The notes beneath the pieces were generated by a model. It was not told the origin of the DNA. It saw only the letters and a list, made by a program, of their open reading frames with translations, and ran no database searches. From contig OY986967.1 of assembly GCA_963920575.1 (NCBI GenBank), forward strand, positions 14,068,061 through 14,132,060: DNA of 64,000 nt. The letters run 5' to 3'. This document shows, in pieces, positions 11,252 to 23,080 of this stretch. The DNA is from Narthecium ossifragum. Lineage: Eukaryota; Streptophyta; Magnoliopsida; Dioscoreales; Nartheciaceae. The position numbers and the translations under genes are program-made. Numbering within the stretch: position 1 is the stretch's first letter; the number at the start of each line of letters is the position of its first letter.

Positions 11252-12450
11252 TATTCCTTCCACTGGAGATGAAAAATGAGCCCTCTTTCTTGTTTTTTAG
11301 TTAGCGCTGGAATAAATCTATCGTTTTTAATTCTTAGCTGGAAGACAAGAGTTTCATTCAGTGGTCTAAAATAATGCTTATAATAGGCTTCGTGAAGCAA
11401 TGTAGAACACTATATTAAGGTTGATGACTTGATGGAAGAAGGAACCAAGCATTGAATGGCTACAGAAGTAGTAAAGGATGCATGCTAATTAAAGGATCTC
11501 TAAGAGTAATATGTATGACTATTTAATACTGACTTAGCAGCAGAAGCATATATGATGATGACGTTTTTTTTATTCTGACACCCTCTCAAATGGAAGCAGA
11601 TAGCAAGTATACGAATTCTCAATTACTGAAAATTTCTGCTCTGATACTATTAGTTTCAGTAATTATCTCAAAAGCTTAAGCTGACAAGAGGGATGGGTTC
11701 TTATTTATCTATATAGTCTGACAATTTTTTATCAGCTATTATCGATTAATTGTTTCTGAGAGAACTTTGAACAAGTTATGATTCTACTCATTTTTGTCAA
11801 ATTAGAGACTGCATGGTGCTATTCATTAGCATCCTAATCAAACCTGATACTAAGAGACAAGCAAGACATGAGGGACGGAAAGAGAGGCTAAAAGAATAAG
11901 AACCCACCACTTGTTTGTTTGATTCTTTGCATAATTGGGTGCTTAGAGTAGGAGAAATGGCGAATGGTGGGAAGAAAACAAGTGGTCCTTTGTGTTTGTG
12001 TTGCTTCCACGGCTTGTCTTCCCTTCATCATCAAACAAACATCTCTCAAAATTAAACTAGAAGCAGGGAGAGTTTACTTGTCTTCAAAGACAAAAGCAAT
12101 CCCACCTTTTCCTCCATAAACTGAGGCTTTAACAAGATCTCGAAACCACAAAAAAGGGTGATTAGAATTGTTAGTCAAAATAATTTATTTTGACTAACCA
12201 ATCAATGATCGACACGTAAGCATGAGTGTTTGTGGTTGATAACATATTAACTCATGACTTCATCGTCCAATCCAAATGGACGATTGAATGTTTAGTATAC
12301 AGAGAAGACACATCGGCCAAATACAAATTAGATATATGAAAACCATCGACCAGAGGCAATCATAGCAGGTCCAAGTGAAGATCATCGACCAAGTGCAATC
12401 ATGACGTGCCTAAAGAAAGATCAATAATCAAGCATGATTGTGATGTGTAC
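11252..12450. other. Intergenic, apparently low-copy DNA
   Basis: AT-rich sequence between the VQ gene and the nested retrotransposon block. Apart from the short palindrome at 12170-12198 I see no gene, RNA or element end. Confidence 0.5.
12170..12198. repeat. Perfect 14-bp inverted repeat
   Basis: Arms GTTAGTCAAAATAA and TTATTTTGACTAAC are separated by one T, giving a perfect hairpin. Each arm holds a TTGAC/GTCAA W-box-like core. No flanking duplication identifies it as a transposon. Confidence 0.8.
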
Positions 12451-14605
12451 TGTGAGGACCCGTTCCTCCAACCCGGTCTAATCGTGTTAGGTCGAGGGCC
12501 CGGCCCGTTTGGCCTTGTTCCACGATCGGGTTGATTGCGAAGACCCCAAGGACAATTTGGTAAATTGTGCTTTGGCGGTTGGTTCCACACCCTTGATGTA
12601 CACACACAACCCTTTTGTTTGTTATTTGTGCTTGTTAGAACCTTAGACGAGTTTGGGATCGAAAGATCGAAGCTCGGGTGCACGGAAGTTGTCTTTGGGA
12701 CAATAGTCAGCCTAAACCGATCGATCACTCCAGGGAGCGATCGGTCGGATTCGAAGTCGGCACCGCCTCCGACGTGTCCGGATAAGGACGTGAACCGACC
12801 TAGTCTGATCGATCGCTCTAGAAGCGACCGATCGGACTCGGGTCTATATAAGACCCGCGAACCGCCTCTGTTCTTCCTCTCTTGCACGGATTAATCGTGG
12901 ATTAGCGTAGAAAGGTAGGATTCATCATTAAGCCTTGATTTGATGATCTTGAGTTCTTTATTTGATTGTTCTTCAATTAAACTGTGCTGGTTGATGCTTG
13001 GTAGCTTGATTAACACCTGATTAAAGTTGGGTAGGATTTGCTTTGGATTTGATGTGGATTTAAGCAAGATTTTATCATGTTAATTTCTGGATTTTTGGTT
13101 AAATTAGAAGAGCGGTGTTCTAACATGATTTACAAGCTGTACTTATATGATCTCAGTTATCGTTCTACATGAAAGTTGTAGATTGATGAGTTAGCTTTCA
13201 ACTTCAACTACTTCAGGATTTTTGGAGCTAAGTACAATTTCTGGTGAATTAAATGGGCCGTCTGTGCAGAAACATGATAGTTGGTTTGAATGCAAAGTTT
13301 TGTTTTAATCCAAGTTATTTTCAAAAGGATTTTGATTAGTTTTATCAAATCTGAATTTTTACAGAAATGGTAGGTTTTGATCTATCTTCGTTTATCCGAT
13401 CTATCCGATTTTTGGATATGTGATTCGGGGTATGCCATTGAGTGGGAATATCAAGTTTCATGTCGATTGGATTGCTAGATTGAAGATAAGATCTTTCGAG
13501 ATTTGCAGTATAATTGGTTTGATTTCAATAGATCGATTATTTTAATCGTATTTTCGATATATGTTATTATATCCTTGTAAGCTCGTGCGTGGCTTGTGGT
13601 TGAACTAGGGGAGTCGCGCCTCCCCTGGGGTGTGTAGAATAAATGGGCCTTAAGTACGCCATCAACTTTGAATAAAATATTATTATAATTGTTGCTTGAT
13701 TATTCAATTGTTTAGTTGGAGCTGTATCTCTTTGTAGGCCTGAGTGTCTACTTATTTCTGCTTATTCTAGGCCAATCTATGCTTACCCTTAGACGAGCTA
13801 TGTGCTGCGCCCGGTCCTGTATAATCCTTGGCATATGGTTGCACGCCTGAACTGTTGTCTGTGTATGATCATATATCAATTGTTTGCACTAGATCTTGGC
13901 TAAGCGTGCGCGATGGGTTAATCGCCGATCTGGGGGCTCGGGCAGCTCGAATCTAGCCTTAGGATTGAGGCTGGGTAGCAACGTCTAGGATTTAATTTGT
14001 TATAATAATCTAATGATTTGAGGTGATTGTCTAGTTGGCTGAAATTGCTTTGATCGAGGTTAAGATGTCGTCCTAGGTTCCAGGCTCAATCTCTATTTCA
14101 TCATTAGGGGGAGTGAAGTTCACCTTGAGTTTTACCCCTGTTGGACGACTGTTCACAGTACCAGAGGTCATCAGGGTGCGTGCCCGGGGGTAGACGACGT
14201 TCGTGACGTGGAGTTCCCCTAGAGATGAGTTGGAACCTGGGACTTTACTGCTCCCTTCGTTTGTGAGTGTCGTAGTATAGAATCATGCTGAGCTTATTGC
14301 TCACTCCTACCCGGGCTGTGTTTTACGGGTGTAGGCTTCAGCTCTTCTTCTGTAGCACCCACTACACAGGCACATGGTGGCGCGCCGGCTTCTGGAGGCA
14401 CTTGAGGACTTGGGGTCCAGTTAGTTCTTTTTGGGATGATAAATGTATAATTTCCTTCTCCAAGGAATTTTAAGATAGTTATAATATGATATTTTGGAGT
14501 TTAGTCTTGTATCAGAATTTTATCATATTAGAGATTTTAATTTTCACCCCGGATTAATCTTTAATTTAGATGTCTTATTTTTTTATAAATGCTTTAGTGA
14601 TGATT
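12451..14605 (+). repeat. 5' LTR of the large host Tekay-like element (3' end lost)
   Basis: Starts TGTGAGGACCCG, like the other Tekay-like LTRs here. A cluster of GATCGATC palindromes (about 12717-12838) ends next to a TATA box (TATATA, 12845-12850). The second half aligns with LTRs at 6039-7491 and 28475-38738 (for example actcctacccgggctgtgtt). The usual terminal GCGCGACA and the primer site are absent. The sequence passes near 14606 into internal sequence that lies about 190 bp inside the 29947-38058 element, so a deletion removed the LTR end, primer site and leader. Confidence 0.75.
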
Positions 14606-15092
14606 AAATAAAGTATGAGATGTGCATGCACGCCGGTGTCGTCCGTTCCCTCACATGTCAGTGTCTCCTCCCATGCTGGAGATGAGCGAGTAGGGAATAG
14701 GGTGTGTGTCGCCTTTGTACGCTTAAAATCTCGAGAGACGAACCGGTTGAGGTTCATAGGCGGCGTTGGAGGTCCTTCAGCAGTAGAGGGTTGGTCGAAG
14801 GAGGTGTCTCAGAACCTAAATGTTTTGGACATCCTGGAGGATCGCTTTCTTGGGAAGATGTTGGTTTCTTACCTTCCAAGGGAGTGATGCATAGTGACGC
14901 TTGTCAGGGCCACTATGGACACTGTTTGTTTTGCTTTGAGAACAGTTTCACGTACTGTTCTTCGGCACCTACCCTTAGAGAGTGGTGTGGTTGCAAGTAC
15001 CCTCCTCTGTTCTGGGTACTTGCACCGCATGGTCGTATGCAGTTTGACTGGATCATCTGACTCGGTATGCTACAGTGACAGCGGAGGACGCC
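14606..15092 (+). mobile_element. Host Tekay-like element, internal segment 1
   Basis: Colinear with the reverse complement of about 35600-35110 in the 29947-38058 element (shared words gatgtgcatgcac, gatgagcgagtagggaatag, ggcacctacccttagag). Stops occur in all frames and no Gag motif is convincing. The segment ends at 15092, the last base of the ACGCC duplication, where a solo LTR has inserted. Confidence 0.75.
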
Positions 15093-16646
15093 TGATCGCT
15101 CGCAAACGTTGTCGTTAAAACATTGCTAACCTCAATCAAATCTTAAATTTATATCCTTATTCAATCACTAATACTACTACATAGACTAGTGGTGAAATCT
15201 GGAGTCGATCCACAGGGAAAATGATGGAAACTAAAATCGATTCTCAAAACTCTTGATCTAAACCAAACACTTCAAGGATAGATTGATCTAACTGAAACTA
15301 TCTAAGAAAGCAAAAGAAAATATTAAGGTTTTAATCAGATGGAAAAAGATGTCTTAGGAAAAACACAATCCACCCTAGTTTCACCCTTAATCTTCCATAG
15401 TTATCATCTTGATCCCTTATCTAAGCATTATGGATCGTATGGCTACAAGCTCACACGAATCCCTAAAAGAAGGTTTTATGTTCCCTACGGCATAACCTAT
15501 CTTTGTTTGACATAAATCATCTTCGGTCCTACCATTATCTTAAGTTATTCTACTCCTAATGACCTTAGCATGACTTATCTTCACGTAGCATAGATTATCT
15601 CAAAGGTAAATCACAAACCACATGCAAACTATCTCATGAATCTCTACACTCAAGTACAACCATCATGTAGGACTAATAATACGTCAACAGAACTCTGTTC
15701 CTTCAACTCTATAATCATTAAAAACATATTCATGAGATTATACGTAGAGAAGTTCACAAAAATCCAACTAAGAAAGATCAAAGGTTACACTAGGGTTTCA
15801 TGGTATTCCTAAGAACAAGAAAACTAGCCACTCATCTCTTGGAAATCAGTCATAGGTGTAGAAGATGAAGCCATTGATCCCCGCGGAAAGATCGCCGTCT
15901 TCAAAACCCTAACCTTCTCCTCCAAAAGTGCTCCAAAAGATCATTATTTTCGGCTGGAATAACCCGCTTATGTATTAGAAACCCTAAACCCCTGAATTAG
16001 GAGTTATATTTGGACTTAAACTCTAATTTTCCTAAATTCCGGGTTGCTGACGTCATCGGAGTGATCGATCGGACTCAAATCCGATCCATCGCTCAAGTCG
16101 GACTGGGTCTGCCACATCATCAGTTTCCTTATTCTTCAATTTCTACTCGGAATTCTGATTTGTAGTCAATTCTGAAGCTAATCTGTACGGAATCTGGGAA
16201 AGTCTTCAACAGGAAAGTTCTAGATATGGAAGTTGTCTATCATCTCCAAAATATTTCATAATATTCTAATTTATATACAATATTTGGAGAATATTCTCTT
16301 CAGCATCGACGGAGCAGCTTTTCAGTTTGTAAATCTTCATCTATTCTTCAAACTGTCATCATACCATCAGGAATCACGCAATGTGTCCAACAGAAACATT
16401 GTAGATCTCTGAGTCTTCTACAATTTCCCAAAGTTTCAGAAAATTTAGAGTTTCAGAGAATATCTGGCGAATATTTTCCCAATGGTCGACGAAGCTATAT
16501 TTTTCTTCATTTTAGCCGAATTTCTTGTATTTCTTCTCAAATCCTACTTAAACCTGAAATCAAGTAACATGATATCAAATACACCTACTCTAGGCCTAAC
16601 AAAGGTAGTTTAAGGGGTTTAATAAGGAATAATTAGTGACTTATCA
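15093..16646 (-). mobile_element. Solo LTR, unclassified LTR family, with ACGCC target duplication
   Basis: Plus-strand ends are TGATCGCTCGCAAACG and AGTGACTTATCA (TG...CA), flanked by ACGCC at 15088-15092 and 16647-16651. It is 1554 bp with no internal region, so a solo LTR produced by recombination is the simplest reading. A related copy lies at 41273-42719. It contains the motif gtcgatccacagggaaaa (about 15207) found in several plant gypsy LTRs, and one GATCGATCGG palindrome (about 16061). I assign the minus orientation because the reverse complement starts TGATAAGTCACT; this is uncertain. Confidence 0.85.
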
Positions 16647-16785
16647 ACGCCCTGGACTGCACTTCGGATACTGAGACATGTAACTTGAGGATTGACACCG
16701 GGATGTTGGTCGGTGGTCGTTGTGAGTTCATAGTTGTTCCATCTTTCGAGGAATGGCAGATTAGCCATTGGCAGAGTTCAGGTGT
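16647..16785 (+). mobile_element. Host Tekay-like element, internal segment 2
   Basis: Short host segment between two insertions. After the ACGCC duplication it continues ctggactgcacttcggatac and gacaccgggatgttgg, matching in order the reverse complement of the 35110-34970 region of the 29947-38058 element. It ends with GGTGT (16781-16785), the target duplication of the Athila element. Confidence 0.8.
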
Positions 16786-18230
16786 TGATGAGTGCATGAA
16801 AGTGCACTCTAAATAGCCTTACAACCATCTCAATTGCTAGATTATTATCCTTAATCAACATCTTTATTACTATTTTTATATTTATATGTTGCGTCACAAA
16901 GTCGTCTGGAAAATGCAGGAAAAATGAGAAAAGAAGCTGAAAAGATTACATGGATCAACTTGAAAGATTAATCTGTACCTGCTAATGAAGAACCAGATGA
17001 TTTGCCATATATGGTTGGAAAGATCTTGAAGTCTAGTTTCGGGAGAATTTTACGGTTCGTGATTTGGAGTTTCAGAGAGGAAGATACAACACTTTTCGTA
17101 CAAGTGCGCAAGCTGAATGAATAGTGACGGTTGACCTTGAGGATATGACGGTCGACCGTCGCGCTCAGAAATTCCCCCGAACGACCGTCGCATCGACCGT
17201 CACATGCAAAACTTCCCACGGTCGACCGTGGCATCATCCGTCGCATCGACCGTCAGCCTCTGTTAAAGAAAATACTTCTCAGGGTCGATGCGAGGATCGA
17301 CCGTCGCTCTTCCAAAATATTTTGAACAGTTGCCGGTCGATCGTGAGATCTCACGGTCGACCGCCACGTCAGCAAGGAGCGTTTAATGAGCCGGATCTCA
17401 CCCGAGTTTAGGCCTATAAATACAATACTTAGGGTTATCAAAGGGGATCTTTTGGAGGACTTTTCTGGAGCATCTGGAGGAGAGGAAGCCGCGTTAGGGT
17501 TTTGTTTTCTTCGTCTTTCTTTCTTTATTTTTCTTTGAACACTTTTGTCGTCTTCATGATGAACATGAGTGGCTAGTTTCTTCTCTAAGGTACCGATGTA
17601 GCCCTAACTGAATCATTCTATGTTATTGGATCATGATTATTCAATCAGTTTATTTTCCTTGTTTCATTCATTATTATAACTGAGATCTTAAATACATTTA
17701 TATGGCCAATAAAAGTATTGTAGATTGTTTTATGTGAGATTGGGCGAGGGTTCATTCCCTAATCTTACAGGAACTGTGAATGAATGAATTTATGTCGAGG
17801 CCGGGTTCAAGCTAAGAGTATTCTTGGTTCATGATTGTTCTTCAGAACTTAATGGATTCTTGGTTAACACTTAGTTATGGGTTCATTAACTAGGGTTAAG
17901 TGGGGGTACTTGGTGAAGACCGCGGCCGAACGGATCATCATACCGGAAGAACGAGCCCTTGGAATTAAACTGAAATCTTTATTGATTCAATGCATAGAAT
18001 GAGGATGTTATGGTGAAATCGGAACCTTAGTATTCATCCATCATATTTTCATCGTTTTCTTATTTCGTTATTAGATCATCTATTTTTGAGACATCATATT
18101 TTCTTTCTTTCCTGTTCTTTAGCGTTTCACTCTAATAATCTTTACAAATCTCTGTGGGTACGATACTCATCTTGCTGCTATACTGATTGCACTGATTCGT
18201 ATACTTGCGAGATATAAAATTTATTCATCA
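16786..18230 (+). repeat. 5' LTR of the Athila element
   Basis: TGATGAGTGCATG...TTATTCATCA. A palindrome cluster (about 17125-17365) of ACGGTCGACCGT-type sites precedes the TATA box TATAAAT (17415-17421), which should drive the genomic transcript. The U5 end lies 6 bp before the primer site. Confidence 0.95.
17415..17421 (+). promoter_or_regulatory. TATA box of the Athila 5' LTR
   Basis: TATAAAT within ggcctataaatac, conserved at 27607-27613 and 3803-3809 in the two other complete copies. It lies immediately downstream of the palindrome cluster. Confidence 0.7.
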
Positions 18231-18236
18231 AGTTTT

Positions 18237-18254
18237 TGGCGCCGTTGCCGGGGA
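18237..18254 (+). promoter_or_regulatory. Primer binding site, tRNA-Asp
   Basis: tggcgccgttgccgggga, complementary to the 3' end of plant tRNA-Asp including CCA, located 6 bp after the LTR. Use of tRNA-Asp is usual for Athila-type elements. Confidence 0.9.
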
Positions 18255-18279
18255 TTTGATTAGAGTTTGTTAGTAGTGA

Positions 18280-19476
18280 ATGCAAGGTTGCCGATCACGG
18301 AAAGGAAAGTTGTTGCCCTTGAACGATAAAGTAGATCAAATTGGTTGGAAGAAGAGATCTCACAAAGACAGCTTGTCCACATCAGATCTAGGAGTTCAAG
18401 AGGTGGAACAAGAGGAGATGGAGCTTAATAACAATATACGTCCTTTGGAGGAGTACGCGAGGCCTACTATTTCTACCTCACCTTCGTGCATTGCGTTACC
18501 TGCTGAGGCTAGAAATTATGAACTTAAAAATCTACATTTTTCTATGCTTCCTGAATTTCATGGTTTACCTTCTGAAGATGCACTAACGTTTGTGAAAGAT
18601 TATTATGCTACTATTCAGACTTTTCCTTTAGGTGGCATTACTGAAGATCACTTGAGGATGCGATGTTTTCCTTATACCCAAAAGGATAAAGCGAAGAGAT
18701 GGTTGATGTCGTTGCCTCCTGGATCACTCACTACTTGGGATGCAATTTATAACAAGTTTGTTAGTAAATTTTATTCTCATGCCATGACTACTAACTTGAG
18801 AAGGCAAATTCCAAATTTTCAGCAAGCTGATGGAGAACCATTCCATGAAGCATGGGATAGATTTAAGATGCTTTTGATGCAATGTTCACATCATAATTAT
18901 TCTTTAGAAAATCAGATGCAATATTTTTATGATGGACTAAATCTTTCTTGTCAGACTATGGCCGATAATGCTGCAGGTGGAGCGATGTTCAAAAGGACAC
19001 CACCAGAGGTGTACGAAATTTATGAGATGCTAGGATCAAACTCGCAGCAGAGAGACACAAGGAATAAGGCGAGTGGCATCTATGAGCTTAACCAGAATGA
19101 CGACATGGCAAGGCAAATCGCAGCCCTCAACAAGAAGATGGACGCAATGATGTCCACACAAGCAAAACCGGTTGAGGTTTGTTCAATTTGCAATATTATT
19201 GGTCATAGGTTTGATTCATGTCCTTCTGGTAATGAATTTCCTGAATATGTGCAAGAACAAGCTAATTTGATGAATGCTTATAACCCGCGACCTAGATTTG
19301 ATCCTTATGCAAATATTTACAATCCTGGTTGGAGGGAGCATCTGAATTTTTCATGGAAAAATAATGCTAATGCTAGTATGCCTTCTGGTAATCAGTCTAA
19401 CCCACCGGTTAAGTCGTCTTTGGAAGCGACGATGTTGGCTTTTATGCAGAAAATAGACTCAAGGATGGAACAATAA
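18280..19476 (+). CDS. Athila Gag (capsid and nucleocapsid), ends at an in-frame stop
   Basis: 398 residues. The retrotransposon Gag domain spans about residues 85-255 (motifs MRCFPYTQKDKAKRWL, GEPFHEAWDRFKMLL). A CCHC zinc knuckle, CSICNIIGHRFDSC, lies near residues 301-314. It forms the virus-like particle and packages element RNA. The TAA at 19474-19476 is in the same frame as the downstream protease region, which resumes with no frame change. In this lineage gag and pol are usually one frame, so I read the TAA as a disabling nonsense mutation; programmed readthrough is an untested alternative. The start is the first ATG after the primer site. Confidence 0.85.
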   Translation: MQGCRSRKGKLLPLNDKVDQIGWKKRSHKDSLSTSDLGVQEVEQEEMELNNNIRPLEEYARPTISTSPSCIALPAEARNYELKNLHFSMLPEFHGLPSEDALTFVKDYYATIQTFPLGGITEDHLRMRCFPYTQKDKAKRWLMSLPPGSLTTWDAIYNKFVSKFYSHAMTTNLRRQIPNFQQADGEPFHEAWDRFKMLLMQCSHHNYSLENQMQYFYDGLNLSCQTMADNAAGGAMFKRTPPEVYEIYEMLGSNSQQRDTRNKASGIYELNQNDDMARQIAALNKKMDAMMSTQAKPVEVCSICNIIGHRFDSCPSGNEFPEYVQEQANLMNAYNPRPRFDPYANIYNPGWREHLNFSWKNNANASMPSGNQSNPPVKSSLEATMLAFMQKIDSRMEQ

Positions 19477-20961
19477 GATTCGGCCATTGCTCGACATGAT
19501 GTAGAATTGAAGAATGTTGTAGCATCCGTTGGGAAGTTGGAAGTTCAAGTGGGACAGCTTGCTGATGCTGTACGAGCCCACGTCCCAGGCAAATTCCCAA
19601 GCCAACCTGAGCAAGCAAAAGCAGTTACAGTTCTTCGTTCAGGTAAAATTATTGATAATAAGATTAATGCTAAAGTTGTTGATGAGGGTAATTATGATGC
19701 AAGTGAGGAAGTTGAAACGGAGGAACGCTCGAAAGGGCCACCACCGGCCACATCTGCTTCTGAGCATGGAAAGAGAGCAAATTCAGTTCCGGAGATTTCT
19801 CACAACTCTCCTCCACCATATGTGCCACCGGTTCCTTTTCCAGGCCGCCTAAAGAAAGCCAAAATGGATAAGTCATATTCCGAAATTTATGATATTTTAT
19901 CTAAGGTTAATGTGAACTTACCATTACTCGATGTGATCAGGAACATGCCAGCATTTCCAAAGTTCTTCAAGGAACTAAGTACTTCTAAGCGCAAGTATGA
20001 ACCTCATGAAAAAGTGATGGTTTCAGAGACGGTAAGCGCGGTTCTACAAAGGAAGCTTCCACCCAAGCTTAAGGATCCAGGGAGTTTTAACATTACTATT
20101 ACTGTTGGTGATACAAAGATAGGAGAGGCAATGCTTGATTTAGGAGCTAGTGTTAATTTGATGCCTTACTCTGTTTTTCTTCAGTTAGGTGTGGGTGAAT
20201 TAAAACCTACTACAATGTCTCTACAACTTACAGATCGTTCAATTAAATATCCATTAGGCATTGTAGAAGACATTTTAGTACAAGTTGATAAATTAATTAT
20301 GCCTGCTGATTTTGTGATATTGGATATGGATGATGCTCCCTTACATGATAGGAATTTACCAATTTTATTGGGACGTCCATTTATGGCCACAGCCAAGACT
20401 ATGATTAATGTGCAGGATGGTAAGCTCAGCATGACAGTTTTAGGTGAAACTGTTGAATTTAAAGTTTTTGAATCTATGTCCTATCCTTCAAACACTTTTG
20501 ATTGTTTCTCAATAGATGTTTTAGACTCAATGGTGTTTTCTAGTTTCATGCAGGAGCAATTGAAGACAAATTTGGAAGCGGCATTGACAATGGAAAAGGA
20601 GGAGTTGCAGAATTACGAGGGAGCAGGGGAGGTTATAGCAGCCCTTGAGGCATTGCAACCATGCGTCCCTGATGAATCTCGGTTAGACATGCTAAACAAA
20701 TCTTATTCTAAAATGGTTTCATCAATAGTTTCCCCACCAAAGCTTGAGTTAAAACCTCTGCCTAATAATTTGAAATATGCATATCTTGGTGAGAATGAAA
20801 CCCTTCCTGTGATTATTGCTTCTGACATTACTCCATTGGAAGAGGAAAAGTTGTTGAGAGTTCTTAGGGAGCATAAAACTGCAATAGGATGGACAATTGC
20901 AGACATTAAAGGAGTAAGTCTTACAATGTGCATGCACCGCATTATTTTGGAAGAAGATGCC
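19477..20961 (+). pseudogene. Athila protease and start of reverse transcriptase, cut by a solo LTR
   Basis: Same frame as gag, after the stop. The aspartic protease has the lineage-typical active site LDLGASVNLMPYSV (near 20131-20175) and the downstream ILLGRPFMATA motif. The segment then enters the linker to reverse transcriptase (KTAIGWTIADIKG, HRIILEED) and stops at 20961, where a 2.1-kb solo LTR with ATGCC duplications interrupts the codon series. The frame to 21117 is read-through into that LTR. The remainder resumes at 23081 in another phase. Confidence 0.88.
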
Positions 20962-23075
20962 TGTCGCGCCCCGACCCGCAGAGCGCGACCGGGTCAGGGG
21001 CGCGAGGGGGAGAGAACCTACAACCACAGCCTCAACTGGCGGAAACAGTTGAGACTAAAGTCCAGCTGGCGGAAACAGCTGGACGGCACAGAGAAAGAGC
21101 GGAAGCAAGCTAACTAAACAACTATTAACATTTATTACAAACCAGCAATAAAAAGTTAACAGGGTTTAGTACAACAGCTACAAGGGATCACAGTCCCCAA
21201 AAAGAAACCATAACACCCACCGGGGTCTCCGCGAACGCACAGACGAACCCATCCTGACCCTCAGACATGGTCAGGATCCGGAGCGCTGCCTCGAGACGAC
21301 CGAGGGGGTAACACTGGGACAGAGCGGCCATCTGCACCTGCAACAAACACAGTCCTGGTAGGCATGAGCAACAGCTTAGCAGGGTCCTACTCTACAACTC
21401 CCACAAACAAGGGTAAAGCAACCGGACACACTCTGATGCCAAGTACCGAGGCTTGCCAAGGATCCCACAATCCCATCAATAACCCGAAGGGTTCCTGTCC
21501 TAGGTGCGTATCTCCGATAACGCCACTGCTCAGGGGTGGGCAACTCCGACATTCCCTGACACAGGATGGACACGACGCAACCAGTAGAACCCCCTTCTCC
21601 GAGCGGGATCTCCGCACTTGGCGGAACAACCGAGGTTAAGACTACCATCACTCGGTACTCTAAGCAGCAGAGTCAACACCCACCCAACCTACCCTAGCAT
21701 GTCTAATGCACAGGAAAACTGGGCAGGATGAGTATGATAAAGCTGTAAACAACCAACACAACAAGGGCACACATTCGGCCCATTTATAGTACACACCCCG
21801 AGAGACATCACCCTCTCGGTTCAACCACAAGGCGGTAAGCATTCATGCATAACTCATTACAGGATAAGCCCTGAGGGCAAAACCGTAAAAATCACTTGCA
21901 TGCGAAGCCTCGCGGCCAAAACAGCACTTAAAGCAAGTAAAACCCTCTCTGCACTGAAGGAGATCGATCTCCTATAGCATGGAGATCGATCTTCCTCGAG
22001 GCTAGAAGCACCCGTCCTGGTGACCCCCACGAGATCGATCTCCACCCATATGAAGATCGATCTTGTAGGTGACGTGGACGCAAACCGCACAGGCACCAGC
22101 CGCCAAGAGATCGATCTCCCTCCCATGGAGATCGCTCTCGCTCGGGCGGGCTGGGCCACCCCGACCAAGATCGATCTCTTCCCAAGAGATCGATCATGAT
22201 TGGGTTCACGCCGGCGGCCGGACGGCGAGGAACACCGCCGGAAACCGCCACCACACCTCACCAAACTAGGTGGGCTGGCAGATCTCAGTGCCACGAAGCT
22301 TCTCAAGGTTTCAAAACCGGGAAGGAACAACTCCACAAGGAGGTCTAAGCAAAACAAAACCCGGATTCAAAACCCTCAAACAGCCGGAGTTTTAGAAGAA
22401 GAACCCTACCTCTTTAATGCAGCTTCGATCCACAAGTCCTACCCCAGGACCTTACTCGCCTTGCCACGAACCCAACGAGCCTTCAAGCTCCCGGAGAGGT
22501 GGCCGGAGGAGGAAGAACTGCGAGCGAAAGCTCTCAGCCGGAACAGGGGAAAGCAGAGCCGCGAGGAAGAAGAAGAGAAGAAGGGGAAGAAAGGAAGGGG
22601 GAAGGGGCGGGTAAGGCCGGGGGAAAGCCGGCGAAGGCAGGGAAAAGCTGGAGGAGGGGAGGGAAAGTCTTCCCTCCCCTGACAGGTTCCCTCCCCTGAC
22701 AGGGGAAGCGACGGCCACCGCGGTGCCCGGTTTTCGAAAGCCACCGACAGAGACTTCCAGGCACAGGGAGATCGATCTTCATGGACATGGAGATCGATCT
22801 TCCTCGCCCAGAACGGCGACCACTAGGCACAGAGAGATCGATCTTCACCCCCATGGAGATCGATCTCCCTTGCCCAAAACGGAAACCTTGGCTGAGACAC
22901 AAGCCCAAGCACAGGACTTCCGAACCAGGGTCCACCTAACCTTTCTAACCAAAAACAAGCATCAACCAAGGTCTGTGTGTGCATAGCCATTGTGAAACGA
23001 CCGCCAAGGCGCAATTTCCCAAATTGCCCTTGGGGTAAACAGCAAGCCACATGGATGGAGGGGCAGGTCCTCACA
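20962..23075 (-). mobile_element. Solo Tekay-like LTR inside the Athila pol, TSD ATGCC
   Basis: Plus-strand ends TGTCGCGCCCCGACC and GGGGCAGGTCCTCACA, so the LTR is on the minus strand (TGTGAGGACC...GCGCGACA). ATGCC is duplicated at 20957-20961 and 23076-23080. It is 2114 bp with no internal region. Two palindrome clusters of AGATCGATCT type lie at about 21960-22200 and 22765-22875. A GA-rich block (22500-22680) produces spurious open frames on both strands. It is the latest insertion in this nest, as it lies within the fairly young Athila element. Confidence 0.92.
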
Positions 23076-23080
23076 ATGCC

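Noticed and set aside
14704..15060. Possible zinc-knuckle Gag reading in the host Tekay-like segment
   Set aside because: Cys and His spacing does not form CCHC, and the homologous region of the second copy (35300-35100) has stops and no knuckle.
22200..22744. Overlapping open frames on both strands
   Set aside because: They lie inside a solo LTR in a GA-rich tract; all frames are open because stop codons are rare there. The same holds for 31549-31966 and 37442-37910.
23051..23080. ATG at 23051 as start of the pol gene
   Set aside because: It lies in the inserted solo LTR (ending 23075) and is in frame only by chance.
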